The notes beneath the pieces are model-generated. The model saw only the letters and a program-made list of their open reading frames with translations, had not been told where the DNA came from and made no database searches. DNA of 64,000 nucleotides from Guyparkeria halophila (GTDB lineage: Bacteria; Pseudomonadota; Gammaproteobacteria; Halothiobacillales; Halothiobacillaceae): the NCBI RefSeq assembly GCF_034479635.1, contig NZ_CP140153.1:1123501-1187500 (forward strand), given 5' to 3'. The first letter of the stretch is position 1. Every line of letters starts with the position of its first letter. Shown piece by piece: positions 54,076 through 62,980 of this stretch. Both the position numbers and the translations under genes were made by a program.

Positions 54076-54702
54076 TCAGAGGCGTCGAACCATTTCCTCG
54101 GCACGGGCCAGGTACTTGCCCCGCATGAACAGCAGGCGCCAGCGCCGGCCACCCACCTGGTCGAACAGGATGGTGGCACGCACGCCGGCGAGCAGCAGGG
54201 CGCGCACCGACGCGGAGATAGCCATGTCCTCGAGATGATGCTTCTCGCCGTTGATCACGAACTTCTGCGGCAGGTGGCTCAAGGTGCCGCGGTAGAGGTT
54301 GTTCAGATCGGCCATCAGGCCGCTGTCGGCACCGTGCTCGTCAAAGGCGGGCTTGAGTTCCTCCAGGCGGGAAAACAGCTTGCCCGCCATCTCGTCATCG
54401 CGACGAAACGCCTTGGTCACGGCGAACAGGGTCACCAGGTAGCGGGTCAGCTCGAGGTCATGCGGCGCCCGCGACTTGCCGGCCAGCAGTTCGGTCAGGC
54501 GCTTCATGCCAAAACGCACGCCGGTAATCCCGCCGTAGATGCTGGCCGTGTCGGGTGCATCGAAGGCGAACAGCGAGCCGATGCTCGCCTCCAGGGCCTG
54601 GCTGTCCGCCACGCGCCCCTCGTAGGCGAGTGTCTGGATCAGCTGCACGGCCTGGGTCATGCCGGCCATGGCGATCAATTGGTCGTCGGTATCTTGTGGC
54701 AT
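54076..54702 (-). CDS. hflD: High frequency lysogenization protein HflD homolog
   Basis: 208 aa, helical, matching HflD/YcfC (AGMTQAVQLIQTLAYEG at the N terminus, SIYGGITGVRFGMKRL in the middle, VRALLLAGVRATILFDQVGG near the end). It is a membrane-associated protein that modulates lambda CII in E. coli; its normal function is unclear. It sits 27 bp after mnmA, as in E. coli. Confidence 0.95.
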   Translation of the reverse strand: MPQDTDDQLIAMAGMTQAVQLIQTLAYEGRVADSQALEASIGSLFAFDAPDTASIYGGITGVRFGMKRLTELLAGKSRAPHDLELTRYLVTLFAVTKAFRRDDEMAGKLFSRLEELKPAFDEHGADSGLMADLNNLYRGTLSHLPQKFVINGEKHHLEDMAISASVRALLLAGVRATILFDQVGGRRWRLLFMRGKYLARAEEMVRRL

Positions 54703-54729
54703 GCGTCCCGAATCGGTTGGATTGATGAA

Positions 54730-55857
54730 TCAGTCCCGGGGCAGGGCGCGGGTAATCACCGCGCCACCCAGGCAGATGGGGCCATCATAGAACACCACCG
54801 ACTGCCCGGGGGTGATGGCGCGTTGCGGCGCCTCGAACGTTGCGATCAGCCGATCGCCCCGTTGTTCGATGGTCACCGCCTGGTCGGGTTGGCGATAACG
54901 GATCTTGGCGGTCAGCGGGCGATCGGTCGGCGGCGGCTCGATCCAGTGGACCTGCTCGGCCTCGAGCCGGTCGGCGAACAGGGCCGGGTGGTTCTTGCCC
55001 TGCGCGACCAGGAGCACGTTGTCGGCGAGATCCTTGTCCACCACGTACCAGGGCTCGTCGCCGTGGGTCTTCATCCCGCCGATCTTCAGGCCCTGGCGCT
55101 GACCGATGGTGTGGTACATCAGGCCCTGGTGGGTGCCGATGGACTCGCCGTCGAGGGTCTGGATCGGCCCGGGTTGGGCGGGCAGGTAGGTCTTGAGGAA
55201 ATCGGCAAAGCGCCGCTCGCCGATGAAACAGATCCCGGTGGAATCCTTCTTCTTCGCCGTGATGAGGTCGTGAGCGGCGGCAATCTCGCGTACGCGCGGT
55301 TTTTCCAGCCCGCCGAGCGGGAAGTGCGCCGAGCCGACCTGCTCGCGGCTCAATGCGTGCAGGAAATAGCTCTGATCCTTGTTGGTATCGATGCCGCGCG
55401 CCAGGTGCACGCCGTCGGCATCGTCGATCCGCCGGGCGTAATGGCCGGTGGCGATCGCATCGGCCCCCAGTTCGCGGGCGTGGTCGAGAAAGGCGCGGAA
55501 CTTGATTTCGCGGTTGCAGAGGATGTCCGGGTTGGGCGTGCGCCCGGCCTGGTACTCGTGCAGGAAATGGGCGAATACGCGGTCCCAGTACTCGCCGGCG
55601 AAGTTGGCGTAGTGGAACTCGATGCCGAGGCGGTCGGCCACCGCCATCGCATCCAGCATGTCCTCCTTGGCCGCGCAGTACTCGGCGTCGTCATCGTCTT
55701 CCCAGTTCTTCATGAACAGGCCCTCGACACGGTAGCCGGCCTGTTTCAGGAGCAGGGCGGCCACCGACGAGTCCACGCCGCCGGACAGACCCACCATGAT
55801 GCGAGGGGCATCCTCGGGGGCGCGCGGGATCAGGTTGTCGGATTGGGTGTCGGTCAT
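54730..55857 (-). CDS. mnmA: tRNA-specific 2-thiouridylase MnmA
   Basis: 375 aa. It thiolates U34 of tRNA-Lys, Glu and Gln. The PP-loop ATP site is [15 protein letters not shown]. The catalytic cysteines are in [11 protein letters not shown] and [10 protein letters not shown]. It overlaps nudJ by 4 bp (ATGA), so translation is probably coupled. Confidence 0.98.
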   Translation of the reverse strand: MTDTQSDNLIPRAPEDAPRIMVGLSGGVDSSVAALLLKQAGYRVEGLFMKNWEDDDDAEYCAAKEDMLDAMAVADRLGIEFHYANFAGEYWDRVFAHFLHEYQAGRTPNPDILCNREIKFRAFLDHARELGADAIATGHYARRIDDADGVHLARGIDTNKDQSYFLHALSREQVGSAHFPLGGLEKPRVREIAAAHDLITAKKKDSTGICFIGERRFADFLKTYLPAQPGPIQTLDGESIGTHQGLMYHTIGQRQGLKIGGMKTHGDEPWYVVDKDLADNVLLVAQGKNHPALFADRLEAEQVHWIEPPPTDRPLTAKIRYRQPDQAVTIEQRGDRLIATFEAPQRAITPGQSVVFYDGPICLGGAVITRALPRD

Positions 55858-56312
55858 CGGATCGAGTGCAACAGGTCGAGGGGGTGGCGGCGCCCGCGTT
55901 CGAAATCACGGATGGCGGCGGTCACGAACGGAGAGCGGTGCGGGAGGTCGGATCGCTCCAGCGCCACGCGGCTCATGAAGTGCGCGGCGAGGATGCCCTC
56001 GTCGAGGGGCGCGTCGTCCGGCGCCTCGCCGATCTTGCCGATGATAGCGACCCGCAGCACGCGTCGACCCTGGTTCGGGTTGTCATGGTACAGCCCCAGC
56101 AGGTCAGTCGGCGCGAAGGCAAAGCGGGTCTCCTCACGCACCTCGCGGATCACCGCCTCAATCAGGGTTTCGCCCGGCTCGACGTGTCCGGCGGGCTGGT
56201 TGAGGTAACGCTGGCCGCGGATGCGTTCCTCGACGATCAGGTACTCGTCGTCTCGGCGGGCGATGCCGGCGACGGTCAGCGAGACGAGCGGTCGGTCGGT
56301 GGACTGTTCCAT
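55854..56312 (-). CDS. nudJ: Nudix hydrolase NudJ (phosphatase)
   Basis: 152 aa with the complete Nudix box [20 protein letters not shown] (about residues 42-61) preceded by LNQPA. NudJ hydrolyses nucleoside diphosphates/triphosphates and HMP-PP in E. coli. The nudJ-mnmA-hflD order matches E. coli, supporting the assignment. Confidence 0.92.
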   Translation of the reverse strand: MEQSTDRPLVSLTVAGIARRDDEYLIVEERIRGQRYLNQPAGHVEPGETLIEAVIREVREETRFAFAPTDLLGLYHDNPNQGRRVLRVAIIGKIGEAPDDAPLDEGILAAHFMSRVALERSDLPHRSPFVTAAIRDFERGRRHPLDLLHSIR

Positions 56313-56404
56313 GGCGGCATTATAACGATGGTGGCAAATGGTCGTGGTGGCGAGTGAGTCGGCCTGAGCTGTAGGCCCAAAGGGAGAGGGGGGGGGCTGG
56401 CGTT

Positions 56405-56436
56405 GTGACGTCTAGACGTCACTATGTTGCTATACT
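56405..56436 (+). promoter_or_regulatory. Operator palindrome and -10 box of the toxin-antitoxin pair
   Basis: GTGACGTCTAGACGTCAC (56405-56422) is a perfect 18-bp palindrome. TATACT (56431-56436) is a good -10 box about 37 bp before the antitoxin start. The palindrome covers the -35 position, so antitoxin binding would block transcription. That is the usual autoregulation of RHH systems. Confidence 0.75.
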
Positions 56437-56472
56437 TCGTTCGCTGTACGACCTTCCATTGCGAGATCCGGC

Positions 56473-56706
56473 ATGAACACCGAGACGAAGCGTTCCACCA
56501 TCTACTTTGATGCGCAATTGCACCAGGCCTTGAGAATGAAGGCGGCCCATTCCCATCGTTCGATTTCCGAGATCGTCAACGACGCGGTCAAGGCAGCGCT
56601 GGCAGAAGATCAGGAGGATCTGGCGGCATTCGATGAGCGCGTCGCCGAGCCGACAATTAGCTACGAAGCCCTGCTCGCCGACCTGAAGGCGCATGGCAAG
56701 CTATAA
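56473..56706 (+). CDS. Ribbon-helix-helix (CopG-like) antitoxin
   Basis: 77 aa. An N-terminal RHH DNA-binding domain (RSTIYFDAQLHQALRMKAA, then RSISEIVNDAVKAAL) is followed by an acidic C-terminal tail that would wrap the toxin. Its 3' end overlaps the toxin gene by 14 bp. The palindrome upstream fits a dimer-of-dimers operator. Confidence 0.9.
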   Translation: MNTETKRSTIYFDAQLHQALRMKAAHSHRSISEIVNDAVKAALAEDQEDLAAFDERVAEPTISYEALLADLKAHGKL

Positions 56707-56953
56707 GCTCCGCTTTCGCCAGTCGGTTAGTCGTGATCTTCGCCCTATCCCGAAACCGGACGTCGAGCGGATTCTGCGGCGTATAGACGCGCTGGCTGAC
56801 GATCCCCGCCCACCCGGTTGCGAAAAGCTCTCTGGACAGGAACGCTATCGTCTGCGCCAGGGTAACTACCGGATTCTGTACGAAATCGTCGATGACGAAC
56901 TCGTGGTGACCGTCGTCAAAATCGGTCATCGTCGGCACGTTTACCGGCGTTGA
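56693..56953 (+). CDS. RelE/ParE-superfamily toxin
   Basis: 86 aa, basic. The RelE/ParE fold is shown by KLRFRQSVSRDLRPI at the N terminus, KLSGQERYRLRQGNYRILYE in the core and KIGHRRHVYRR at the end, with Arg/His/Tyr residues suited to mRNA cleavage as in RelE. Whether it is a RelE-type RNase or a ParE-type gyrase poison cannot be read with certainty; the C-terminal HRRHVY favours RelE. It ends 12 bp from the converging mutS stop. Confidence 0.9.
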   Translation: MASYKLRFRQSVSRDLRPIPKPDVERILRRIDALADDPRPPGCEKLSGQERYRLRQGNYRILYEIVDDELVVTVVKIGHRRHVYRR

Positions 56954-56965
56954 CCGCCGATCCGC

Positions 56966-59617
56966 TTATTCCTGACGCTTCGCCTTCCACTCGTAGAGTA
57001 GGTCGAGCGCGGCCCGCGGGCTGATCTCGTCCGGATCGAGGGCGTCGAGCGCCTCGAGCAACGGGTCGGGTTCGGCCTCGGCGAGCTCGCCTGGGGCCTC
57101 GGCCGCGAACAGGTCCAGTTGCGGCACCTCGCCCCCGGCATGCGACTGCCATTCGAGCTTTTCCAGCAGCCCGCGCGCGCGACGGATGGTGGGACGGGGC
57201 AGGCCGGCCAGCCGGGCGACGTCGATGCCGTAGCTCTGGTTGGCCGGGCCGTCCTTCACGCCATGCAGGAAGACCAGCTCGCCCTTGTGCGTGATCGCCT
57301 CGAGGTGGACGTTGATCAGCGTCGCGAACTGCTCGGAGAGCGTGGTCAGCTCGAAGTAGTGGGTGGCGAACAGCGTCATCGCGCGGTTTTTCTGCAGCAG
57401 ATGCTCGGCCACCGCCCAGGCCAGGGCCAGTCCGTCGAAGGTCGAAGTGCCGCGACCGATCTCGTCGATCAGCACCAGCGAGCGCTCGGTGGCGTGATGC
57501 AGGATCTCGGCGGTCTCGGTCATTTCGACCATGAAGGTCGAGCGACCGGAGGCGAGATCGTCGGAGGCGCCGATGCGGGTGAAGATGCGGTCGATCGGGC
57601 CGATCTCGGCCCCCTCGGCCGGCACGTGCGCCCCGGCATGGGCCAGCAGGACGATCAGCGCGGTCTGGCGCATGTAGGTCGACTTGCCGCCCATGTTCGG
57701 GCCGGTGATCAACAGCATGCGCCGGTCTGGGGCCAGCTCGGCATCGTTGGGCACGAATATCGCCTGGCTGTTGGCCTCGACCACCGGGTGGCGTCCCTGT
57801 TGGATATCCACGCCCAGTGCGCCCCGGAATCGCGGTGCGTTCCAGCCGTGGCGTTCGGCCACATCGGCCAGCGCGGCCAGCGTGTCCAGATCGGCCAGGG
57901 CATTGGCACGCCGGCGCAGCTCCGACTGATGCCCGGCCAGGTCGACCAGCAACGCCTCGAAGCATTCGCGCTCGCGGGCCAGCGACCGGTCGCGTGCGGT
58001 CAGCACCTCCTGCTCGAAAGACCTCAACGTGTCGTTGGTGTAGCGCTCGACGGATTTCAGTGTCTGGCGCCGGGTGAAGGTCTCGGGCATGCGCGCCGAC
58101 TGGCTGCGCGGTACCTCGAAGTAGTAGCCGTGCACGCGGTTGTAGGCGAGCTTGAGGTTGTCGATACCCGACTGGCGCCGGGCGTCCTCCTCCATGGCGG
58201 TGAGCGTGGTATCCGCCCGCTGGGAGAGGCTGCGCAGGCGGTCGAGCTCCTCGTCGAATCCGGTGGCGATCACGCCGCCGTCGCGCAGCCAGACCGAGGG
58301 CTTCTCGGCGATGGCGGCATCCAGCAAGTCGCGTACCGCGGGCAGATCGGCCAGGTCATCGATCAGGGCGGTGATCAGCGGCTGGTCACAGGCCTCCAGC
58401 GTCGCGGTCAGGGCGGGTAACTGATGCAGCGAGTCGCGCAGGGCGGCGAGGTCGCGGGGCCGGGCGGTGCCCAGCACGATGCGCGTGGTGATCCGCTCGA
58501 TGTCGTTGACCTGACGCAGCGCGTCGAAGAGGGCGGCCGGCAGGTCACGCTCGCGCAGCTCACCGATTGCCTGATGCCGGGCGGCAAGCGCCTCGTGGTC
58601 GCGCAGCGGGCGGGCCAGCCACTCGCGCAGGCGTCGTGCGCCCATGCCGGTGGCGGTCCGATCCAGCAGGCCGATCAGGGCCCCGTCCGGGCGCCCCTGG
58701 CTGTCCTCGAACAGCTCCAGGTGGCGGCGGGTGTGCACGTCGAGCAACAGGGCGTCACTGGTCTGCTCGACGGCCAAGCCGTCGATGTGGCCCAGATGCG
58801 TCTTCTGCGTGTCGTTGACGTACTGCCAGAGCGCGCCGGCGGCGCCCAGGGCCGCCTCCAGCGACTGGCGGTTGTCGGCATGGATGCCGAAGCCCGCCAG
58901 GTCCCGGGTGCCGAACTGGGCGCACAATCGTTCGGTGGCCGTCTCGCTCGAGAAGTGCCAGATCGGGCGTTCGCGGCTGAATCCCTCGGCGCGGAACAAC
59001 CCATCGGTCAGTGCCTCGATGCGCAGTCCCTCGGGCAGCAGCAGTTCGCGCGGGTCGACGCGGGCCAGTTCGGTGGCCAGCTCATCCGGCCCGTTCGGCG
59101 CCATGATCGCAAAGCGGCCGCTGGACAGGTCCAGATGGGCCAGACCAAGGCGTTCGCGGCCACGCGAACGGCTGCGCGCCACCGCCACCAACCGGTGCGC
59201 CTGACGCTGTTCGAGCAGGGCCTCGTCGGTGACCGTGCCCGGGGTGACAACCTTGACCACCTCGCGCTTCATCGGCCCCTTGGCCTGCACGTCGCCGACC
59301 TGCTCGCAGATGGCGACCGATTCGCCGGCCTTCAGCAGGCGCGCCAGGTACGACTCGTAGGCATGCACCGGCACGCCGGCCATGGGGATGGGCTCGCCGG
59401 CCGAGGTGCCGCGTTGCGTCAGGTTGAGATCGAGCAGCCGGGCGGCGTGGCGTGCGTCCTCGAAAAACAGCTCGTAGAAATCGCCCATCCGGTAGAACAG
59501 CAGCACGTCCGGGTAATCTTGTTTGATCCCGAGAAACTGCTGCATCATGGGCGTATGCGCGCTGAGAGGGTCCGCGTCTCCGGCTGGGGCGGGTCGGGGC
59601 GATGTCGGGTTCGTCAT
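56966..59617 (-). CDS. mutS: DNA mismatch repair protein MutS
   Basis: 883 aa from the ATG at 59617; an ATG at 59626 in frame is also possible, and neither has a clear ribosome site. It recognises mismatches through the Phe-x-Glu motif at about residues 47-49 (GDFYELF). The ABC-type ATPase has Walker [14 protein letters not shown] and the [12 protein letters not shown] Walker B/signature region. It acts with MutL. The TA pair converges on its 3' end. Divergent from pncC. Confidence 0.98.
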   Translation of the reverse strand: MTNPTSPRPAPAGDADPLSAHTPMMQQFLGIKQDYPDVLLFYRMGDFYELFFEDARHAARLLDLNLTQRGTSAGEPIPMAGVPVHAYESYLARLLKAGESVAICEQVGDVQAKGPMKREVVKVVTPGTVTDEALLEQRQAHRLVAVARSRSRGRERLGLAHLDLSSGRFAIMAPNGPDELATELARVDPRELLLPEGLRIEALTDGLFRAEGFSRERPIWHFSSETATERLCAQFGTRDLAGFGIHADNRQSLEAALGAAGALWQYVNDTQKTHLGHIDGLAVEQTSDALLLDVHTRRHLELFEDSQGRPDGALIGLLDRTATGMGARRLREWLARPLRDHEALAARHQAIGELRERDLPAALFDALRQVNDIERITTRIVLGTARPRDLAALRDSLHQLPALTATLEACDQPLITALIDDLADLPAVRDLLDAAIAEKPSVWLRDGGVIATGFDEELDRLRSLSQRADTTLTAMEEDARRQSGIDNLKLAYNRVHGYYFEVPRSQSARMPETFTRRQTLKSVERYTNDTLRSFEQEVLTARDRSLARERECFEALLVDLAGHQSELRRRANALADLDTLAALADVAERHGWNAPRFRGALGVDIQQGRHPVVEANSQAIFVPNDAELAPDRRMLLITGPNMGGKSTYMRQTALIVLLAHAGAHVPAEGAEIGPIDRIFTRIGASDDLASGRSTFMVEMTETAEILHHATERSLVLIDEIGRGTSTFDGLALAWAVAEHLLQKNRAMTLFATHYFELTTLSEQFATLINVHLEAITHKGELVFLHGVKDGPANQSYGIDVARLAGLPRPTIRRARGLLEKLEWQSHAGGEVPQLDLFAAEAPGELAEAEPDPLLEALDALDPDEISPRAALDLLYEWKAKRQE

Positions 59618-59692
59618 GCGCGGCATTGTAACCAAAACCCCGGCCCCGAATTGATTCGGGATCGGCCGGGGCACGAGGGATAAGCAAGCAGG

Positions 59693-60370
59693 ATGGACGA
59701 TCAAGACAACGCGCAACCGATGCAGCGACCGCCGGCATGGAACGGCATTGACGCGATGACCGACGGCGATCTCGATCGTCACTCACGCATCCGCTGTCTG
59801 GGCCAGGCGCTGGCGACACGCGGCCTGCGTCTGGCTGTGGCGGAGTCCTGTACGGGCGGGCTGTTGGCGGCGAATCTCACCGAGCAGGCCGGCAGTTCGT
59901 CCTGGTTCGAGGGCGGTTGGATCACCTACAGCAACCGGGCCAAGCAGCGTGATCTGGCCGTGCCTGCGTCGCTGTTTGCCGAGGTGGGCGCGGTGTCGGG
60001 CGAGGTGGTCACGGCCATGGCGGGCGGGGCGATCGAGCGGGCCGACGTCGATTACGCCGTGGCCATCAGTGGCGTGGCCGGGCCGGGCGGTGGCAGCGAC
60101 ACCAAACCGGTCGGTACGGTGTGGATCGGCTGGGGCTATCGTCCCCCCGCGGAATCCGGCGCCACCCAGGCCGGCCCCACCACCTTCGCGAGCCGCTTTC
60201 GTTTCCCCGGTGAGCGGCAGGCCGTGCGCGAGGCGGCGGTCGACGTCGCGCTGCAAGGGCTCTGCGCCCACTTGGGCGGCAAGGGCTGGAGCCAGCAGGT
60301 CGCCAGCGAATGGTCATCGGCCCACTGGCCGGTCGCCGGACTCAAGTGGGAGGAGGAGCCCCGCGCATGA
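59693..60370 (+). CDS. pncC: Nicotinamide-nucleotide amidohydrolase (CinA C-terminal family)
   Basis: 225 aa. It deamidates NMN to nicotinate mononucleotide in NAD salvage. The family motif [15 protein letters not shown] carries the catalytic serine; SGVAGPGGG and KPVGTVWIG follow. The N-terminal 20 residues are variable, and the start could be the ATG about 63 nt downstream. It overlaps ampD by 4 bp (ATGA). Confidence 0.93.
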   Translation: MDDQDNAQPMQRPPAWNGIDAMTDGDLDRHSRIRCLGQALATRGLRLAVAESCTGGLLAANLTEQAGSSSWFEGGWITYSNRAKQRDLAVPASLFAEVGAVSGEVVTAMAGGAIERADVDYAVAISGVAGPGGGSDTKPVGTVWIGWGYRPPAESGATQAGPTTFASRFRFPGERQAVREAAVDVALQGLCAHLGGKGWSQQVASEWSSAHWPVAGLKWEEEPRA

Positions 60371-60927
60371 ACATTGATCCCGCCACCTATCGCCTCGACA
60401 GCGCCCGCTATGTCCTCTCACCCAATCACGACCAGCGTCCCCGCGAGGAACGCATCGAACTGGTGGTGATCCACGGCATGTCCCTGCCGCCTGGCCAATA
60501 TGGCGGCACGGCGATCGAGCGGTTCTTCACCAACGAACTCGATCCGGCCGAACACCCGTATTTCGAACAGATCCGCGAGTTGCGTGTGTCCGCCCACGTG
60601 GTGATCTATCGTGACGGTTCGGTCACGCAATTCGTACCCTTCGACCGGCGCGCCTGGCATGCGGGACAGTCGCGCTTCGGCGAGCGCATACGCTGCAACG
60701 ACTTCTCCATCGGCATCGAGCTCGAAGGCACCGATACCGAGCCCTATACCGCCGTGCAATACGAGGTGCTCGGCAAGATGCTGGTCGCGATCAAGCGCGC
60801 CTATCCGACAGTGAACGCCGTGCGCGGCCACAGCCATATCGCCGCAGGTCGAAAGACGGACCCGGGCCCCGCCTTCGACTGGGGGCAGCTGGCATCCCGG
60901 TTGCCCGAAGGGGTCGCTACCGCATGA
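60367..60927 (+). CDS. ampD: 1,6-anhydro-N-acetylmuramyl-L-alanine amidase AmpD
   Basis: 186 aa. A cytosolic zinc amidase that cleaves the peptide from anhydromuropeptides in cell-wall recycling. Zinc ligands are visible as H in VVIHGMSLPP and the H and D of RGHSHIAAGRKTDPGPAF; RAWHAGQSRFG and FSIGIELEG are further family motifs. It recycles products of transglycosylases such as MltF. Paired with ampE. Confidence 0.97.
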   Translation: MNIDPATYRLDSARYVLSPNHDQRPREERIELVVIHGMSLPPGQYGGTAIERFFTNELDPAEHPYFEQIRELRVSAHVVIYRDGSVTQFVPFDRRAWHAGQSRFGERIRCNDFSIGIELEGTDTEPYTAVQYEVLGKMLVAIKRAYPTVNAVRGHSHIAAGRKTDPGPAFDWGQLASRLPEGVATA

Positions 60928-60967
60928 CATCCTGTTCATCTCCGTTAAACGTTGGGGCATCCACCCG

Positions 60968-61897
60968 ATGAAACTCCTGGTCCTGATCCTCGTCGTCGCC
61001 ATTGATCGCCTCCTGGAATTCTTCCAGCGCTGGCGTGCCGATCGGTGGCCGCATCTCGCCACGATCGAGGTGTTCGATACGTTGGCCGGCATGATCGGCG
61101 TGACCGCTGCGCGCCTGATCGTCTGGCTGCTGCTGCCGGCGGCTTTGCTGGTCTGGCTGGGGCCGGGCGGTGATGGCTGGATCGGCTGGCTGGTGTCGCT
61201 GGTCGTGCTTTTACTGGTGATCACGCCGCGCAACACCTCGGAGATCAACCGTCAATTGCTGGATGCCGCCGCCCGCGACGATCAAGAAACCGTCGAGTCC
61301 GCGCGCCGGGTGCTGTTCGACGAGACGCCCGTCGACCCGGCCGCGGCGACCACGCGGCAGACCGGCGAGCGCATCATCGTGTTGGCCTTCAGCGAATGGT
61401 TCCTGGTGCTGTTCTGGTTCGTGTTGCTGGGGCCGGCCGGGGCGTTGTTCTATCGACTGACCGAATGGCTGGCGCGCGAGGAGGGCGTAAAGCATCGGGA
61501 CGGTGAAGAGCAGCCCCAGCCGGCGCAAACGGGCTGGCTGCATCGCGGACAGCGCAAGGTGCACGCGCTGATGGTCCTGCCGGCGGCGCCGGTGTTCACC
61601 GTGCTGATGCTCTTGGCAGGCTCGTTCCAGCGCGGCCTGAGCGCCTGGCGCGGGGACGCGGCGCAAGGCCGCGAGCACGGGGCCCTGGATGACTGGGAGG
61701 CCGGATCGATCGGCCTGATCGCCCGGGTCGGTCACGCGGTGATCGACGTCGAGCGGGCCGACGAGTGCCTCGACGAGAACGCCTGCCTGGCCGACCAGCG
61801 CACCTGGTATCGAGCCGCCCACGCCATCGTGTGGCGAGCGCTGTTGTTCGGCTTGGCCCTGGTGGCGGTGCTTACCATGATCGGCTGGGTGCCATAA
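60968..61897 (+). CDS. ampE: AmpE-family regulatory membrane protein
   Basis: 309 aa with about four transmembrane segments (residues about 1-15, 45-80, 120-150 and 285-309). AmpE is an inner-membrane protein of the CobD/CbiB fold family, proposed to act with AmpD in signalling peptidoglycan recycling. The internal insert from about 150 to 230 is charged and less conserved. It starts 40 bp after ampD. Confidence 0.92.
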   Translation: MKLLVLILVVAIDRLLEFFQRWRADRWPHLATIEVFDTLAGMIGVTAARLIVWLLLPAALLVWLGPGGDGWIGWLVSLVVLLLVITPRNTSEINRQLLDAAARDDQETVESARRVLFDETPVDPAAATTRQTGERIIVLAFSEWFLVLFWFVLLGPAGALFYRLTEWLAREEGVKHRDGEEQPQPAQTGWLHRGQRKVHALMVLPAAPVFTVLMLLAGSFQRGLSAWRGDAAQGREHGALDDWEAGSIGLIARVGHAVIDVERADECLDENACLADQRTWYRAAHAIVWRALLFGLALVAVLTMIGWVP

Positions 61898-61986
61898 CGG
61901 GCAGCCCGGCAGGTTTCGGGGGCGCAAGCACTGGTTGGCGCGGCCGTCTAAACTTGCAGCCGTTTCTTGCTCTAAGAGGAATCATC

Positions 61987-62193
61987 ATGAAAACGCAGCA
62001 AATTATCGGGCTGGCCCTGCTTGTACTGGGTCTCATCCTGCTGTTCTTCGGCTACCAGGCGTCGCAAGGGCTGGAAGACCAGCTCTCCGAGGCGGTCACC
62101 GGGGAATACACCGACAACACGATGATCTACTGGATTGCCGGTGGCGTGAGTGCGGTTGTCGGGCTGGCAATGCTGGCGTTCGGTAAGAAGTGA
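61987..62193 (+). CDS. DUF3185 small membrane protein
   Basis: 68 aa with AGAGGA before the ATG. Two transmembrane helices (about residues 5-22 and 46-64) flank the family motif YQASQGLEDQLSEAVTGEYTD. DUF3185 proteins are widespread in proteobacteria and of unknown function. A GC dyad at 62219-62241 follows. Confidence 0.92.
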   Translation: MKTQQIIGLALLVLGLILLFFGYQASQGLEDQLSEAVTGEYTDNTMIYWIAGGVSAVVGLAMLAFGKK

Positions 62194-62218
62194 CACTCGC
62201 CTCCTAACCGACGTCCCC

Positions 62219-62241
62219 GGCGACGGTGTCTTACCGTCGCC
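62219..62241 (+). terminator. Terminator-like hairpin after the DUF3185 gene
   Basis: A perfect 9-bp stem, GGCGACGGT with ACCGTCGCC, has a 5-nt loop. No U-tract follows, so intrinsic termination would be weak. Confidence 0.5.
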
Positions 62242-62350
62242 TTCCGCTCGCTGCGAAACCATCTCACAGGTTTTCGGGGAGCGGTGTTTGTCGTTTGCTG
62301 CCCTAGCGAGACTGATAGAATTCCGCCTCGAATTCGAACCGCGAGCGTCC

Positions 62351-62980
62351 ATGTCCTCCCAGACCACCCGACTCGACCTGATCCGCCACGGCGAACCCGT
62401 TGGCGGCCGCCGCTTTCGTGGCGATGCCGTCGACGACCCGCTGAGTGAACTCGGCTGGCAGCAGTTGGAGCGACGCGTGGAATTGCTGGCGGATCGCGGG
62501 CTGGCCGATTGGGACGTGATCGCGACCTCGCCGATGCGCCGCTGCCGGGCCTTTGCCGCCTCCGTCGCCGAGCGTCGCGGGCTTGAGCTCGTCGTCGACC
62601 CCGACCTGCGCGAGATCGGGTTCGGTCCCTGGGAAGGCCTGCGCCACGCCGAGATCCCCGAGCGGTATCCCGAACAGCACGCGGCGTTCCTCGCCGACCC
62701 GGTCGACGGTCGTCCCCCCGGCAGCGAACCGATGACCGACTTCGTCGAGCGGGTCACGCGCGGGCTCGAGCGCCTGGAAACCAATCACGCCGGCCAGTCC
62801 GTGCTGGTGCTCTCGCACGCGATCGTCATGCGCGCCGCCTGCGTCTGGGTGCTCAACGCCCCGCTGGCGGCGATCGCGCACGTGGAAACCGAATACGCCG
62901 CCATGCTCTCCATCCGCCACAACCACCGCGGCCGGCGCTTGCTCGGCCTCGACAATGGCCTGCCGGGAGACGAGGCGTGA
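62351..62980 (+). CDS. Histidine phosphatase family protein (phosphoglycerate-mutase-like)
   Basis: 209 aa from the ATG at 62351. The catalytic RHG motif is LIRHGEP near the N terminus and the second histidine is in LVLSHAIVMR. The group resembles CobC/alpha-ribazole-5-phosphate phosphatase, which completes cobalamin synthesis and would pair with MetH, but cobC cannot be distinguished from related phosphatases by sequence alone. It overlaps the next gene by 4 bp (GTGA). Confidence 0.88.
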   Translation: MSSQTTRLDLIRHGEPVGGRRFRGDAVDDPLSELGWQQLERRVELLADRGLADWDVIATSPMRRCRAFAASVAERRGLELVVDPDLREIGFGPWEGLRHAEIPERYPEQHAAFLADPVDGRPPGSEPMTDFVERVTRGLERLETNHAGQSVLVLSHAIVMRAACVWVLNAPLAAIAHVETEYAAMLSIRHNHRGRRLLGLDNGLPGDEA

